DNA of 64,000 nucleotides from Chitinophaga hostae (GCF_018224885.1 NZ_JAGTXB010000006.1:124001-188000); one strand, 5' to 3'. Counted from the stretch's first letter, positions 44,547 through 53,916 are shown. Program-made: numbers and translations. The notes: generated by a model from the letters alone, not told the origin.

Positions 44547-44762
44547 ATGACTATGATAACCGAGGAAAGAGCATTTGACATTTTGCAACTGGAAGAGTCC
44601 GCCAGCGCGGAGGAAATTGTGGCACGATACGAAATTCTGAAAGATCAGTACAGAAGAATAAAAGATGAAACGGAAGACCTTAGAACAAGACTTGCCTATC
44701 AGTTAAAGCAAATAGAACTCGACGACGTATTTATATATTTCCGGAGAAGACAAAGGATATAA
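44547..44762 (+). CDS. Small helical protein resembling a degenerate J domain
   Basis: 71 residues. AFDILQLEESASAEEIVARYEILKDQYRRI resembles J-domain helices I and II in spacing (A-x-x-I-L-x-L..A-S-x-E-E-I..Y), but the HPD tripeptide required to stimulate DnaK is absent; RRIKDE occupies that position. The rest is a charged helix rich in E, R and Q. It may be a protein-protein adaptor, or the likeness may be chance. It stands alone between a possible operator and the SPFH gene. I know no function for it. Confidence 0.6.
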   Translation: MTMITEERAFDILQLEESASAEEIVARYEILKDQYRRIKDETEDLRTRLAYQLKQIELDDVFIYFRRRQRI

Positions 44763-44947
44763 GGAACTGACAAAGCTTTTGAATTATTCATTCGTTGTGT
44801 TTTTAAGCTCAGTTATGCATCCATTGTTTTTTCTTTATCTGTAACCCGGCCTTTCTTTCTGTTATCCGGCGGGAAAACTATGTCTGCTTCCTGTTAGCTT
44901 TATTTTCCTATATTTACTAGCTTAAACCCTACCTAAACAATCATTCT

Positions 44948-45874
44948 ATGAATGTATTCTTGATTATTTTTCTGGTGTTGGTATTCCTGGTGTTGCTTTC
45001 ATGTTTTGTTACCGTACAGCAGGGTAACATTGCAGTAACCACCATTTTTGGTAAATACAACCGGGTGCTTTTTCCCGGGTTGAACTTTAAAATACCGGTG
45101 ATAGAAAAGGTATTTAAAAGGGTATCTATCCAGAACAGGTCTGTAGAGCTGGAGTTTCAGGCCATCACCATTGATCAGGCCAATGTTTACTTCAAAGCAA
45201 TGCTGTTGTACGCTGTATGGAATCAGCAGGAAGAAACGATCAAAAACGTTGCGTTCAAATTTATGGATGAAAGAAGCTTTATGCAGGCGCTGGTACGCAC
45301 GATTGAAGGTTCTATCCGTGGATTTGTTGCTACGAAAAGACAGGCAGAAGTGCTTGGTTTACGTAAGGATATTACGGAGCACGTAAAAGAGCAGATAGAC
45401 AAAACCCTGGAAGAGTGGGGTTTCCATCTGCTGGACCTGCAAATGAACGATATTACTTTTGATGAAGTAATTATGAAGTCCATGGCGCAGGTGGTGGCTT
45501 CCAATAACCTGAAAGCTGCTGCTGAAAACGAAGGTCAGGCATTGCTGATCACCAAAACCAAAGCGGCGGAAGCAGATGGTAACGCCATCAAAATTGCTGC
45601 AGAGGCTGAGCGTCAGGCGGCCCAGCTGCGTGGTATGGGTGTTGCGTTATTCCGTGAGGAAGTGGCCAAGGGTATGAGTATGGCGGCTAAAGAAATGCAG
45701 CAGGCTAATCTGGATACCTCGGTGATCCTCTTTTCCATGTGGACGGAAGCCATTAAACATTTCGCCGAAAATTCAAAAGGAAACGTCATCTTCCTGGATG
45801 GTTCTTCTGAAGGAATGGATCATACCATGAAGCAAATGATGGGCATGAATAAACTCATGGATTCCAAGAAATAA
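44948..45874 (+). CDS. SPFH/Band 7 (stomatin-like) membrane protein
   Basis: 308 residues. A single N-terminal membrane helix (VFLIIFLVLVFLVLLSCFVT) is followed by the Band 7 domain (VTVQQGNIAVTTIFGKYNRV, FPGLNFKIPVIEKVFKRVSI) and a C-terminal alanine-rich coiled coil (GQALLITKTKAAEADGNAIK, then AAEAERQAAQLR) that drives oligomer formation. Such proteins organise membrane microdomains and often regulate proteases. No NfeD or FtsH gene is adjacent. Its stop codon touches the convergent tadA stop with no gap. Confidence 0.9.
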   Translation: MNVFLIIFLVLVFLVLLSCFVTVQQGNIAVTTIFGKYNRVLFPGLNFKIPVIEKVFKRVSIQNRSVELEFQAITIDQANVYFKAMLLYAVWNQQEETIKNVAFKFMDERSFMQALVRTIEGSIRGFVATKRQAEVLGLRKDITEHVKEQIDKTLEEWGFHLLDLQMNDITFDEVIMKSMAQVVASNNLKAAAENEGQALLITKTKAAEADGNAIKIAAEAERQAAQLRGMGVALFREEVAKGMSMAAKEMQQANLDTSVILFSMWTEAIKHFAENSKGNVIFLDGSSEGMDHTMKQMMGMNKLMDSKK

Positions 45875-46315
45875 TTATCTTCTTTGTTCAAAGAAAGTTT
45901 TCATCAGCTGTAAGCTTTCTTCGCTGCACGGACCGGCCTCCAGTTTTGTTTTGGGATGAAACGGGGACCGGTCACCGGTGGCTCTGCGGTAGCTGTTTTT
46001 ATCATCTGCCGCCGCATATACAATCCTCCCGATCTTACTCCAATACAGGGCGCCTGCACACATCAGGCAAGGCTCTACTGTTACATATAAAGTTGCTTCC
46101 ATCAGGTATTTGCTCCCCAGTGTATTAAAAGCAGCAGTTAATGCAATCATCTCCGCATGTGCGGTACAGTCATTTAACCGTTCTACATGATTATAGCCAC
46201 GGCCAATGATCTGGTTGTTCAACACTACTACCGCACCAATAGGTACTTCTCCGTCTTCAAAGGCTTTGCGTGCTTCCTGTAATGCCTGCCGCATAAAATG
46301 CAGATCGTCGAACAT
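45875..46315 (-). CDS. tadA: tRNA-specific adenosine deaminase (TadA-like nucleoside deaminase)
   Basis: 146 residues with the zinc deaminase motifs CTAHAEMIAL (zinc histidine and catalytic glutamate) and VEPCLMCAGALYWSKIGRI (two zinc cysteines). PIGAVVV and GRGYNHVERLND also match TadA, which makes inosine at the wobble position of tRNA-Arg. Guanine deaminase-type paralogs are similar, so the substrate is a little uncertain, but the 146-residue size and HAE context favour TadA. Convergent and directly abutting with the SPFH gene. A repeat region separates it from ligA upstream. Confidence 0.85.
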   Translation of the reverse strand: MFDDLHFMRQALQEARKAFEDGEVPIGAVVVLNNQIIGRGYNHVERLNDCTAHAEMIALTAAFNTLGSKYLMEATLYVTVEPCLMCAGALYWSKIGRIVYAAADDKNSYRRATGDRSPFHPKTKLEAGPCSEESLQLMKTFFEQRR

Positions 46316-46449
46316 AGCTTTTTAGCTTTTAGCCGTTAGCTTTTAGCTGTTAGCAGGTTTGATATCTGGCTGGCAGCTAAAAGCTAAGGTCAATTATTTG
46401 GATATTATAGTTAAAAGTGGTTCATGCTGTGAGGCGCTGATAGCTATCG
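46316..46449. repeat. Mosaic repeat/hairpin between ligA and tadA
   Basis: TTTTTAGCTTTTAGC and GTTAGC modules start one base before the tadA start codon. TTAGCTTTTAGCTGTTAGC (46336-46354) pairs with GCTGGCAGCTAAAAGCTAA (46369-46387) with about two mismatches. The remaining bases to the ligA stop (46450) are unstructured except GATAGCTATC. Since tadA and ligA are codirectional (minus), the element lies after ligA and at the tadA 5' end. Confidence 0.75.
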
Positions 46450-48564
46450 TTAAAGGCTGATGGCTAACAACTGAATGAACTCTTCCTCAGAAAGTATTTT
46501 GATAGTATTGATCTTTTTTGCTTTCTCAAGTTTGCTGCCGGCATCATCGCCCACTACCAGGTAGTTGAGTTTGCTGCTTACGCCGCTCACTATCTTCCCG
46601 CCTTCCTGTTCTACCTTTTCTTCGGCCTCGCTGCGCTTCAGCTGATGGAGAGTGCCGGTAAATAAAAACGTTTGTCCGTTGAGGTTACCTGATACCGGAG
46701 ATGACTTCTTGGTGTTTTCCATATTGATACCCAGTGCCGCCAGTTTATTGAGCATGGCAATGTTATCATCGTTGGCAAAAAACAACCGGATAGCGCCTGC
46801 TACTTTGGGACCTATATCTTCCAGCGCCAGGATCTGTTCTTCTGTCCAGTTTTGGAGATCCATGATATTTGTAACGGCGTTGGCCAGTGTTTTCGCAGTA
46901 GTTTCCCCTACATAACGGATACCCAGTCCGAATATAAGGCGGTGCAGCGGTTGTGTTTTTGAATGTGTGATCGCTGTTTCGAGGTTGGTGAGTGACTTTT
47001 TGCCAAAGCCTTCGAGCGCGCCTATTTTTTCAAAATCCAGTTCGTAAATTCCGGGGATATCTTTTAGCAGTCCTAATGAGAAGAACTTGCGCACATTACT
47101 TTCACCAAAGCTTTTGATGTCCATGGCATCTTTGCTCACAAAGTGGATCATTCTTTCTACTACCTGTGCTTCACAATTGATATTGGTGCAACGCCAAACG
47201 CTTTCCTCCTGGGGCTTTACCAGCTTATCGTGGCATACGGGACAGTGCGTTGGAAACACAATATCCTGTTCGCTGCCATCTCGCAGATCGGCTACGGATT
47301 TTACGATGTAAGGAATCACGTCTCCCGCTCTTTCTACCAAAACCGTATCACCGAGCTTCAGGTCTTTTTCTTTGATCACCTCTTCATTAAAAAGGGAGAT
47401 AGAGCCTACGGTAACACCTCCAATGGGCACCGGATCAATTTTGGCTACCGGTGTAATGGAGCCGGTGCGGCCTACCTGGAACTCCACGCTGCGGAGTTTA
47501 CTGGTAGCCTGACGGGCTTTAAATTTATAGGCAATGGCCCAGCGCGGGTGATGCGTGGTCATACCCAGTTTATCCTGCAGGTTATAGTCGTTTACCTTCA
47601 CTACCATACCATCTATTTCGTAGGGCAGGTTGTCGCGCTCGTTTTCAAACCACAGGCAATGATCTATAACGGCCTGTATACCTTTCACCACTTTCTTTTC
47701 TTTAGCCGGACTGCGGAATCCCAGTGTAGACAATAGTTCCAGGGTGCCACTATGCGTTGTCAGCGCATCGGGTTCCGTTTGTCCCGGGTTCATGGTATGA
47801 TAGCTCATGTGATAGAGAAAGGCTTCCAGTCCGCGTTTGGCTACTTCGTTGGGGTCTACCATGCGCAGGGAACCGGAGGCGGCATTGCGCGGGTTAGCCA
47901 GTGGCGGCAGGTTATCGGCAATACGTTTATCGTTGAAGGCTTTAAAGGTGTTTTTATTGATAAGCACTTCACCGCGTATTTCGATCTGGTGGATGCCGTA
48001 TTTGGAAAAGCGGGCCGACAGCGGAATAGAGCGGATTTGCTTAATGTTGGTGGTAATGTCTTCGCCGGCTACACCGTCGCCGCGGGTAGCGCCCCTTACC
48101 AGCTGATCATCTTCATAGATGAGGGAAATGCTGGCGCCATCGAACTTGGGTTCAATGCAATATTCTATTTCAGACAGCCCGGCGCTTTCGCGTGCTTTCC
48201 GGTCCCAGTCCAGCAGATCATCCGCATTATAGGAGTTTTCGAGGCTGAGCATGGGGACCAGGTGCGGTACTGTAACAAATTCTTTTGTAAGGCCTTTGGC
48301 TACCCGTTGGGTAGGAGAGTCGGCAGTAATAAGGTCAGGATGTTCCTGTTCCAGCTTCTTTAGCCATGCAAAAAGCTGATCATATTCGTAGTCGCTGATC
48401 ACCGGTTCGCTTTGTACGTAGTAGCGCCAGTCATTATAACTGATTACCCGGCGAAGGCCATCAAGGGTTTCATCAATGGATTGCAACAGTTGCTGCTGCT
48501 GCAGGTGGCTCAGCAGGTCTTTGGCCAATTGTGCCAGGGTTATTTCTATCTCCTTTGTGTACAT
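46450..48564 (-). CDS. ligA: NAD-dependent DNA ligase
   Basis: 704 residues, full length. It seals nicks in replication and repair. In order: domain Ia (YYVQSEPVISDYEYDQL), adenylation domain with the active lysine in EYCIEPKFDGASISLIYEDD, NPRNAASGSLR, the OB fold (GRTGSITPVAKIDPVPIGGV), a four-cysteine zinc finger (CPVCHDKL and CTNINCEA), HhH repeats (FEKIGALEGFGKKSLTNLE, EDIGPKVAGAIRLFF) and a C-terminal BRCT domain (TFLFTGTLHQLKRSEAEEKV). All expected parts are present. The gene is divergent from the Nudix-like regulator. Confidence 0.97.
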   Translation of the reverse strand: MYTKEIEITLAQLAKDLLSHLQQQQLLQSIDETLDGLRRVISYNDWRYYVQSEPVISDYEYDQLFAWLKKLEQEHPDLITADSPTQRVAKGLTKEFVTVPHLVPMLSLENSYNADDLLDWDRKARESAGLSEIEYCIEPKFDGASISLIYEDDQLVRGATRGDGVAGEDITTNIKQIRSIPLSARFSKYGIHQIEIRGEVLINKNTFKAFNDKRIADNLPPLANPRNAASGSLRMVDPNEVAKRGLEAFLYHMSYHTMNPGQTEPDALTTHSGTLELLSTLGFRSPAKEKKVVKGIQAVIDHCLWFENERDNLPYEIDGMVVKVNDYNLQDKLGMTTHHPRWAIAYKFKARQATSKLRSVEFQVGRTGSITPVAKIDPVPIGGVTVGSISLFNEEVIKEKDLKLGDTVLVERAGDVIPYIVKSVADLRDGSEQDIVFPTHCPVCHDKLVKPQEESVWRCTNINCEAQVVERMIHFVSKDAMDIKSFGESNVRKFFSLGLLKDIPGIYELDFEKIGALEGFGKKSLTNLETAITHSKTQPLHRLIFGLGIRYVGETTAKTLANAVTNIMDLQNWTEEQILALEDIGPKVAGAIRLFFANDDNIAMLNKLAALGINMENTKKSSPVSGNLNGQTFLFTGTLHQLKRSEAEEKVEQEGGKIVSGVSSKLNYLVVGDDAGSKLEKAKKINTIKILSEEEFIQLLAISL

Positions 48565-48728
48565 AATATGTGAAACTGAGCCGTAAATTTAAACTTATCT
48601 TTCTGCTTAGGAATGGCTCTTCAAAAAATTCGGCGGTTTTTGTTTTAAATGTGGTATTTTTTTCTTTCATTTGATTATAGTTCCGCGTAAAAACAATTAA
48701 CTGCGTTTACTGTAATTCCACGTTCCTT

Positions 48729-49448
48729 ATGATGTCTATGTACACCAAAAACATCAATACGCACCTGGTAGAAATAAAGGATTATTTCAAGGTTGCGATT
48801 TCAGTAGATTGTGTCATTTTCGGCTTTAACAACGATGAGCTGAAAGTCTTACTCATAGAATCTGATCTCAAAGAATTCAAAGGGAAATGGTCGTTGCTGG
48901 GCGATATTGTCCGGCCCGAAGAAGAGCTCGATGAAGCGGCCTACCGGGTACTGAAAGCCCGTACCGGACTTGATGATGTATATATGGAACAGGTGCAGAC
49001 CTTTGGCGCCATCCAGCGGCATCCTGCCGGGCGGGTGATCACCGTGGCTTACTATTCGCTGGTAAATATTGAGCACGTAGAACTGAAAACACATAACAAC
49101 GAACTGCATTGGCATAGCGTGAAAGACTTGCAGGAAATGGCTTTTGATCATAAGCTGATCCTCGACACCTGCCATGAGCGCCTTAAACAGCAAGTATTGG
49201 TACAACCGATAGGGTTCAACCTGCTGCCCCGAAAGTTCTCCCTGCGTGAACTGCAGAACCTTTACGAAGCCATTCTGGATATGGAACTGGACCGCCGTAA
49301 CTTCAGGAAAAAGTTTTTATCCATGGATTTGCTGATGGATTTGAATGAAGAAGAGGAAGATGTACCCCACCGCCCTGCCAAGCTCTACAAATTCAATTTT
49401 GATAAATATGACCAGCGCAAGAAGCGATACCTGGGTATCGGCTTCTAG
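48729..49448 (+). CDS. Nudix-like transcriptional regulator (NrtR/AraR type) with degenerate Nudix box
   Basis: 239 residues. The N-terminal 150 residues are a Nudix fold (AISVDCVIFGFNNDELKVLL); the C-terminal 90 are a winged-helix domain (FSLRELQNLYEAILDMELDR, RRNFRKKFLSMDLLMDL). The Nudix box reads G-x5-E-x7-R but then V-L-K-A-R-T-G-L, so the E-x2-EE metal ligands are lost, as in ligand-sensing NrtR and the Bacteroidota arabinose regulator AraR. It is therefore probably a repressor or activator rather than a hydrolase. Effector and targets are unknown; the C-terminal KRYLGIGF is typical of this group. Confidence 0.88.
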   Translation: MMSMYTKNINTHLVEIKDYFKVAISVDCVIFGFNNDELKVLLIESDLKEFKGKWSLLGDIVRPEEELDEAAYRVLKARTGLDDVYMEQVQTFGAIQRHPAGRVITVAYYSLVNIEHVELKTHNNELHWHSVKDLQEMAFDHKLILDTCHERLKQQVLVQPIGFNLLPRKFSLRELQNLYEAILDMELDRRNFRKKFLSMDLLMDLNEEEEDVPHRPAKLYKFNFDKYDQRKKRYLGIGF

Positions 49449-50040
49449 TTACTTTTCTGTGGTACTTTTTTAGCCCGCCAGGCCCTTTTTTGTATTATTT
49501 CCGTTAATTTTTATGAGGTCAAATCCTTTTCCAATAAGGATTTGGTAACGCGCGTACCTGCAAAAAATTTGCAGCATTAAATTTCTCCCGAAAGGGGAAA
49601 AAAAATTTGTTTTTAACAAAATTTTAAGTAAGATTGTGTAAGATATACACATCCTAGAAAGCAATTTTTTATTGAGCATAAAAACCAAAGTTTAAGTCTG
49701 ATTCGCTGTTAAATTTTTCGCTGTATTTTATTGTATGTAGAAATTCCACAAAACAAGATTTGATAACTACAAAATCATTCATCATAAATTGATTTTATAG
49801 TTCCACGTTATGAAACATAAGACTGTCAAGCATTATTGCCTGGTGTCTCACTTTACACTTTCCCTTGTACAGGCATTGTACAGGGGAAAGTTGTTTTAGG
49901 GAAAAACTAACCTATTTCAGGATCAATTAAACAAATTGCAATAAGACACGCCAGCCGTTCAATCAATTCTAATTCTGGGTAAACCCCCGTCATACCGGCA
50001 GTTCAGCAGGTTTTTCCGTAACTTGCAAAAAAGAATTACG
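49449..50040. other. Long gene-free interval with several hairpins
   Basis: Unusually long for this gene-dense region. Perfect hairpins are AAATCCTT/AAGGATTT (49521-49528, 49536-49543) and CTGCAAA/TTTGCAG (49558-49564, 49568-49574, 3-base loop). A short ORF MRSNPFPIRIW lies at 49513-49548 and another of 29 codons (MKHKTVKHYCLV.., 49810-49899) ends inside the hairpin at 49858-49890. Short ORFs of this size occur by chance, so I list them only as possibilities. A minus-strand frame at 49470-49688 looks random. Confidence 0.4.
49858..49897 (+). terminator. Terminator-like hairpin in the gap before icmF
   Basis: CTTTCCCTTGTAC (49858-49870) pairs with GTACAGGGGAAAG (49878-49890) with one G-U pair, loop AGGCATT, followed by TTGTTTT. 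It is 410 bases from the nearest upstream stop codon, so it may end a transcript that starts inside the gap. Confidence 0.6.
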
Positions 50041-50131
50041 AATGGAGAATTACGAATTACGAGATTAGTGAGAAGATATTAGCCGATAATCTCTTCACCA
50101 ATCTCGTAATTCATAATTCGTAATTCTCCAT
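50041..50131. repeat. Palindrome of GAATTACG units upstream of icmF
   Basis: Left arm 50041-50076, right arm 50089-50131, short loop. Arms contain ATGGAGAATTACGAATTACG and GAGATTAGTGAGAAGAT modules. The right arm has one additional GAATTATGAATTACG-type unit not in the left arm. It ends 29 bases before the icmF start. Same unit type as at 4171-4201. Confidence 0.8.
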
Positions 50132-50160
50132 CCTAATTCTCTTCAAACAAAAATCAATCT

Positions 50161-53100
50161 ATGTCTTATACACCACAACATAAGGTTCGCATTGTAACAG
50201 CGGCGGCTTTATTCGACGGTCATGATGCGGCCATCAATATTATGCGGCGCATTATGCAGGCAAAAGGCGCCGAGGTAATTCACCTCGGGCACAACCGTTC
50301 TGCAGCGGAAATTGTAGACTGTGCCATACAGGAAGATGCGCAGGGAATAGCTGTTACCTCCTACCAGGGTGGTCACGTAGAGTTTTTTAAGTACATGTAT
50401 GACCTGCTGCAGGAAAAAGGCTGTGGTCATATCCGGATTTTTGGCGGCGGTGGAGGAACCATTTTACCGGTAGAGATAGCTGAACTGCATGCCTATGGCA
50501 TTACTCGCCTTTATTCACCGGACGATGGCCGGCAGATGGGACTGGAAGGGATGATTGAAGACCTGATCAGCCAGTGCGATATTGCTGTAACGCCGCTGAC
50601 TGCAGGTGGCAGCGCTGCGGATATTCCACAATTGCAAAAAGAGAAAAACCCGAAAGTGATAGCCAGGTCTATCAGTCTCGCGGAAAACGATATGCCCGTA
50701 GCACTGCTCGCCGGGCAGAAAACCAGAACAGCAGTAGCGGTAGACGAAGCGGCCGGCGCTCATATCGTGCATACCCCGGCAGAGCCGGAACGCTCTCCCG
50801 TACTCGGTATTACCGGTACCGGCGGTGCAGGAAAGAGCAGTGTAACAGACGAACTGGTACGCCGCTACCTGAATCATACCGGCGATAAAACCGTAGCCGT
50901 TATTTCGGTAGATCCGTCTAAAAAGAAAACGGGCGGCGCTTTGCTGGGCGACCGTATCCGCATGAATTCCATTCATCATCCAAGAGCCTATATGCGCTCC
51001 CTGGCCACCCGCGAAAGCGATAAAGCCATCAGTGAGCATATCCAGGAGGCCATCGATATCTGTAAACTGGCCGCCTTTGATTTTATTATACTGGAAACTT
51101 CCGGCATCGGTCAGAGCGATACCGCCATCACCGACTATTGTGATGTATCCCTTTATGTGATGACACCGGAGTATGGTGCCGCTTCCCAGCTGGAAAAAAT
51201 TAACATGCTGGATTATGCAGATGTAATCGCCATCAACAAATTTGATAAAGCCGGCGCCCTCGATGCCTTACACGACGTACGCAAACAATATAAACGTAAC
51301 CATACCCTCTGGAATGCTAAAGATGATGACCTGCCGGTAGTAGGCTCTATTGCCTCCCAGTTCAATGACCCGGGCATCAACCTGCTGTTTGAAAGGGTAA
51401 TGGAGAAGGTAGCGGAAAAAACAGGCGCCAGCTTTGGCCCTATGGCACATGAAGCCGTGAAGTCCACCTCTACCAAATCGCAGATCATTCCACCCGCCCG
51501 CGTTCGTTATCTCGCAGAAATAACAGAAGCTATCGGAGACTACAGCAAATGGGTAGACGAGCAATGTAAGATCGCTACCCAGCTATACCAGGTGGAAGGC
51601 GTAACAGCGCTGCAACCTGGTATGGCTGCGGGTCTTGCTGATGTAAAAGCGCATCTTGCAAAATCATTGCATCCTGAATGTAAAAAGCTGGTAGACGAAT
51701 GGCCCGCCCTGTTAAAAAAATATACAGCTGATTTTTACGAATTCCAGGTACGGGATAAAGTGATCAAATTGCCGCTCTATTCCGAAAGCCTTAGCCATAG
51801 CAGGATTCCGAAAGTGAGTCTGCCTAAGTACAAAGACTGGGGAGATATCCTCCGCTGGCAGCTGACCGAAAACCTGCCGGGTGAATTTCCTTACGCTGCT
51901 GGTGTATTCCCGCTCAAAAGAGAAGGAGAAGATCCTACCCGTATGTTTGCGGGGGAAGGCGGTCCGGAAAGAACCAATAAACGTTTTCACTACGTATCGC
52001 TGGATCAACCGGCAAAGCGCCTGTCTACCGCATTCGACAGTGTTACACTCTATGGAGAGGACCCGGCGGTAAGACCGGATATTTATGGTAAAGTCGGTAA
52101 TTCCGGTGTGAGTATCGCCACCGTTGATGATGCCAAAAAGTTATACAGCGGTTTTGATCTTTGTGATCCGAAAACCTCTGTATCCATGACTATCAATGGT
52201 CCGGCGCCCATACTGCTGGCGTTTTTCATGAATGCTGCCATTGATCAGCAATGTGAAAAATACATCAGGGAAAAGGGGTTAACCGAAAAGGTAGCGGCGC
52301 TGATAAAAACAAAGTTCAAAGATCATCCGCTGCCGCATTACAGTGGCGATCTGCCAGCAGGCAATGATGGCCTGGGTTTGCAGCTGTTGGGTATTTCCGG
52401 CGAAGAAGTGCTGGACCCGGAGGTGTATAAAAAAATAAAGGCCCACGCATTAAGTACTGTTCGCGGCACCGTACAGGCAGATATCCTGAAAGAAGACCAG
52501 GCGCAGAATACCTGTATTTTCTCTACGGAATTTGCGCTGAAACTGATGGGAGACGTGCAGGAATATTTCATCACCGAAAAGGTCCGCAACTTCTATTCCG
52601 TCAGCATTTCCGGTTATCATATTGCAGAAGCCGGCGCCAACCCCATTACCCAGCTGGCGTTTACCCTCGCAAACGGTTTCACTTATGTGGAATACTACCT
52701 GAGCAGGGGGATGCATATCGATGATTTTGCTCCTAACCTGTCGTTCTTCTTCAGCAACGGTATGGACCCTGAATATGCGGTAATAGGCCGTGTGGCGCGC
52801 CGCATATGGGCGAAGGCCATTAAGTATAAATACAAGGGGAATGATCGGTCGCAGAAATTGAAATATCATATTCAAACGTCCGGCCGCAGTTTGCACGCAC
52901 AAGAGATCGATTTTAACGATATCCGTACCACCCTGCAGGCCTTGTACGCTATTTATGATAACTGCAATTCCCTGCATACCAACGCTTACGATGAAGCCAT
53001 TACCACCCCTACAGAAGAAAGCGTGAGACGGGCGATGGCGATTCAGCTGATCATTAACCGGGAACTGGGCACCGCTAAGAATGAAAACCCGGTACAGGGT

Positions 53101-53562
53101 TCCTTCTTCATCGAAGAACTGACAGACCTGGTAGAAGAGGCCGTACTCACAGAATTCAACCGAATTACAGAACGTGGCGGTGTTTTGGGCGCTATGGAAC
53201 GGATGTATCAGCGTAATAAAATACAGGAAGAAAGCCTGTACTATGAGTCGCTGAAGCATACCGGCGAATTCCCCATCGTAGGCGTAAATACTTTCCTGAA
53301 TAAAAATGGCTCGCCTACTATTATTCCGGCAGAAGTGATCCGTTCTACCACCGAGGAAAAAGAATTCCAGATACATACACTCGAAGCCTTCCGGGAAAGA
53401 CACCAGCAGAAGAGCACTGCGGCGCTGAAGCAGTTGCAGCAGGTAGCAGTAAGCAATGGTAATTTGTTTGCAGAACTGATGGAAACCGTGAAGCATTGTT
53501 CCCTCGGACAAATCACGCATGCACTCTATGAAGTAGGAGGGCAGTACAGAAGAAATATGTAA
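50161..53562 (+). CDS. icmF: Fused isobutyryl-CoA mutase IcmF
   Basis: 1133 residues with the IcmF fusion order: an N-terminal B12-binding domain ([18 protein letters not shown] with the cobalt-ligating histidine of DGHD), a MeaB-like GTPase chaperone from about residue 215 ([19 protein letters not shown]-loop; later [16 protein letters not shown]), and the acyl-CoA mutase large domain from about residue 560 ([20 protein letters not shown], then the [16 protein letters not shown] segment). It interconverts isobutyryl-CoA and n-butyryl-CoA using adenosylcobalamin; some members act on pivalyl- or isovaleryl-CoA. It has no partner genes, as expected for the fused form. Confidence 0.94.
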   Translation: MSYTPQHKVRIVTAAALFDGHDAAINIMRRIMQAKGAEVIHLGHNRSAAEIVDCAIQEDAQGIAVTSYQGGHVEFFKYMYDLLQEKGCGHIRIFGGGGGTILPVEIAELHAYGITRLYSPDDGRQMGLEGMIEDLISQCDIAVTPLTAGGSAADIPQLQKEKNPKVIARSISLAENDMPVALLAGQKTRTAVAVDEAAGAHIVHTPAEPERSPVLGITGTGGAGKSSVTDELVRRYLNHTGDKTVAVISVDPSKKKTGGALLGDRIRMNSIHHPRAYMRSLATRESDKAISEHIQEAIDICKLAAFDFIILETSGIGQSDTAITDYCDVSLYVMTPEYGAASQLEKINMLDYADVIAINKFDKAGALDALHDVRKQYKRNHTLWNAKDDDLPVVGSIASQFNDPGINLLFERVMEKVAEKTGASFGPMAHEAVKSTSTKSQIIPPARVRYLAEITEAIGDYSKWVDEQCKIATQLYQVEGVTALQPGMAAGLADVKAHLAKSLHPECKKLVDEWPALLKKYTADFYEFQVRDKVIKLPLYSESLSHSRIPKVSLPKYKDWGDILRWQLTENLPGEFPYAAGVFPLKREGEDPTRMFAGEGGPERTNKRFHYVSLDQPAKRLSTAFDSVTLYGEDPAVRPDIYGKVGNSGVSIATVDDAKKLYSGFDLCDPKTSVSMTINGPAPILLAFFMNAAIDQQCEKYIREKGLTEKVAALIKTKFKDHPLPHYSGDLPAGNDGLGLQLLGISGEEVLDPEVYKKIKAHALSTVRGTVQADILKEDQAQNTCIFSTEFALKLMGDVQEYFITEKVRNFYSVSISGYHIAEAGANPITQLAFTLANGFTYVEYYLSRGMHIDDFAPNLSFFFSNGMDPEYAVIGRVARRIWAKAIKYKYKGNDRSQKLKYHIQTSGRSLHAQEIDFNDIRTTLQALYAIYDNCNSLHTNAYDEAITTPTEESVRRAMAIQLIINRELGTAKNENPVQGSFFIEELTDLVEEAVLTEFNRITERGGVLGAMERMYQRNKIQEESLYYESLKHTGEFPIVGVNTFLNKNGSPTIIPAEVIRSTTEEKEFQIHTLEAFRERHQQKSTAALKQLQQVAVSNGNLFAELMETVKHCSLGQITHALYEVGGQYRRNM

Positions 53563-53828
53563 TGGAGAGCTGAAAGCAAAAAGCAGAAAGCTATTGAAGC
53601 AACTTTTGTCTTGCCCAGGATTAGACTGATTTTGATGATTGCAAGATTTTTTTCTTGTGATTATATTTTGATTTAAAAGATTAAGGGAGATAGAAGCGGA
53701 TATCCGCTTTTATCTCCCTTAATCTTTTAAAATCAAAAACGAAAAAATCTTGCAATCATCAAAATCAGTCTAATCCTGGGCAAGACAAAAGTTGCTTCAA
53801 TAGCTTTCTGCTTTTTGCTTTAAGCTCT
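53563..53828. repeat. Near-perfect 263-bp loopless palindrome after icmF
   Basis: The element runs 53566-53828 with its centre at GCGGATATCCGC (53696-53707), itself a perfect palindrome with no loop. The outer roughly 84 bases of each arm agree with one mismatch and contain AGCAAAAAGCAGAAAGC, AGCTATTGAAGC and CTTGCCCAGGATTAG modules. A middle stretch (about 53650-53675 against 53726-53740) has diverged, then the inner AAAAGATTAAGGGAGAT module pairs again. It starts 3 bases after the icmF stop. The remaining 88 bases before the next gene hold nothing recognisable. Confidence 0.93.
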
Positions 53829-53916
53829 CAGCATTATATTAGTATTACCTTTTCGCGTAGCATCGTCCCTAAAAGATGGCTACCCTATTTTTACAGCTTT
53901 ACTGATCACAATTGCT

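Noticed and set aside
49470-49688. Minus-strand frame of 72 codons in the gap before icmF
   Set aside because: AT-rich random-looking sequence with no motif; hairpins in the same region better explain the structure.
52450-53520. Long minus-strand frame (356 codons) inside icmF
   Set aside because: It is antisense to a clear mutase, has composition typical of a shadow frame, and no recognisable motif.
2237-53828. CRISPR array or REP/RAYT system for the repeats
   Set aside because: Repeats are palindromic and dispersed singly, without regular spacers, cas genes or a REP-associated transposase in the window.
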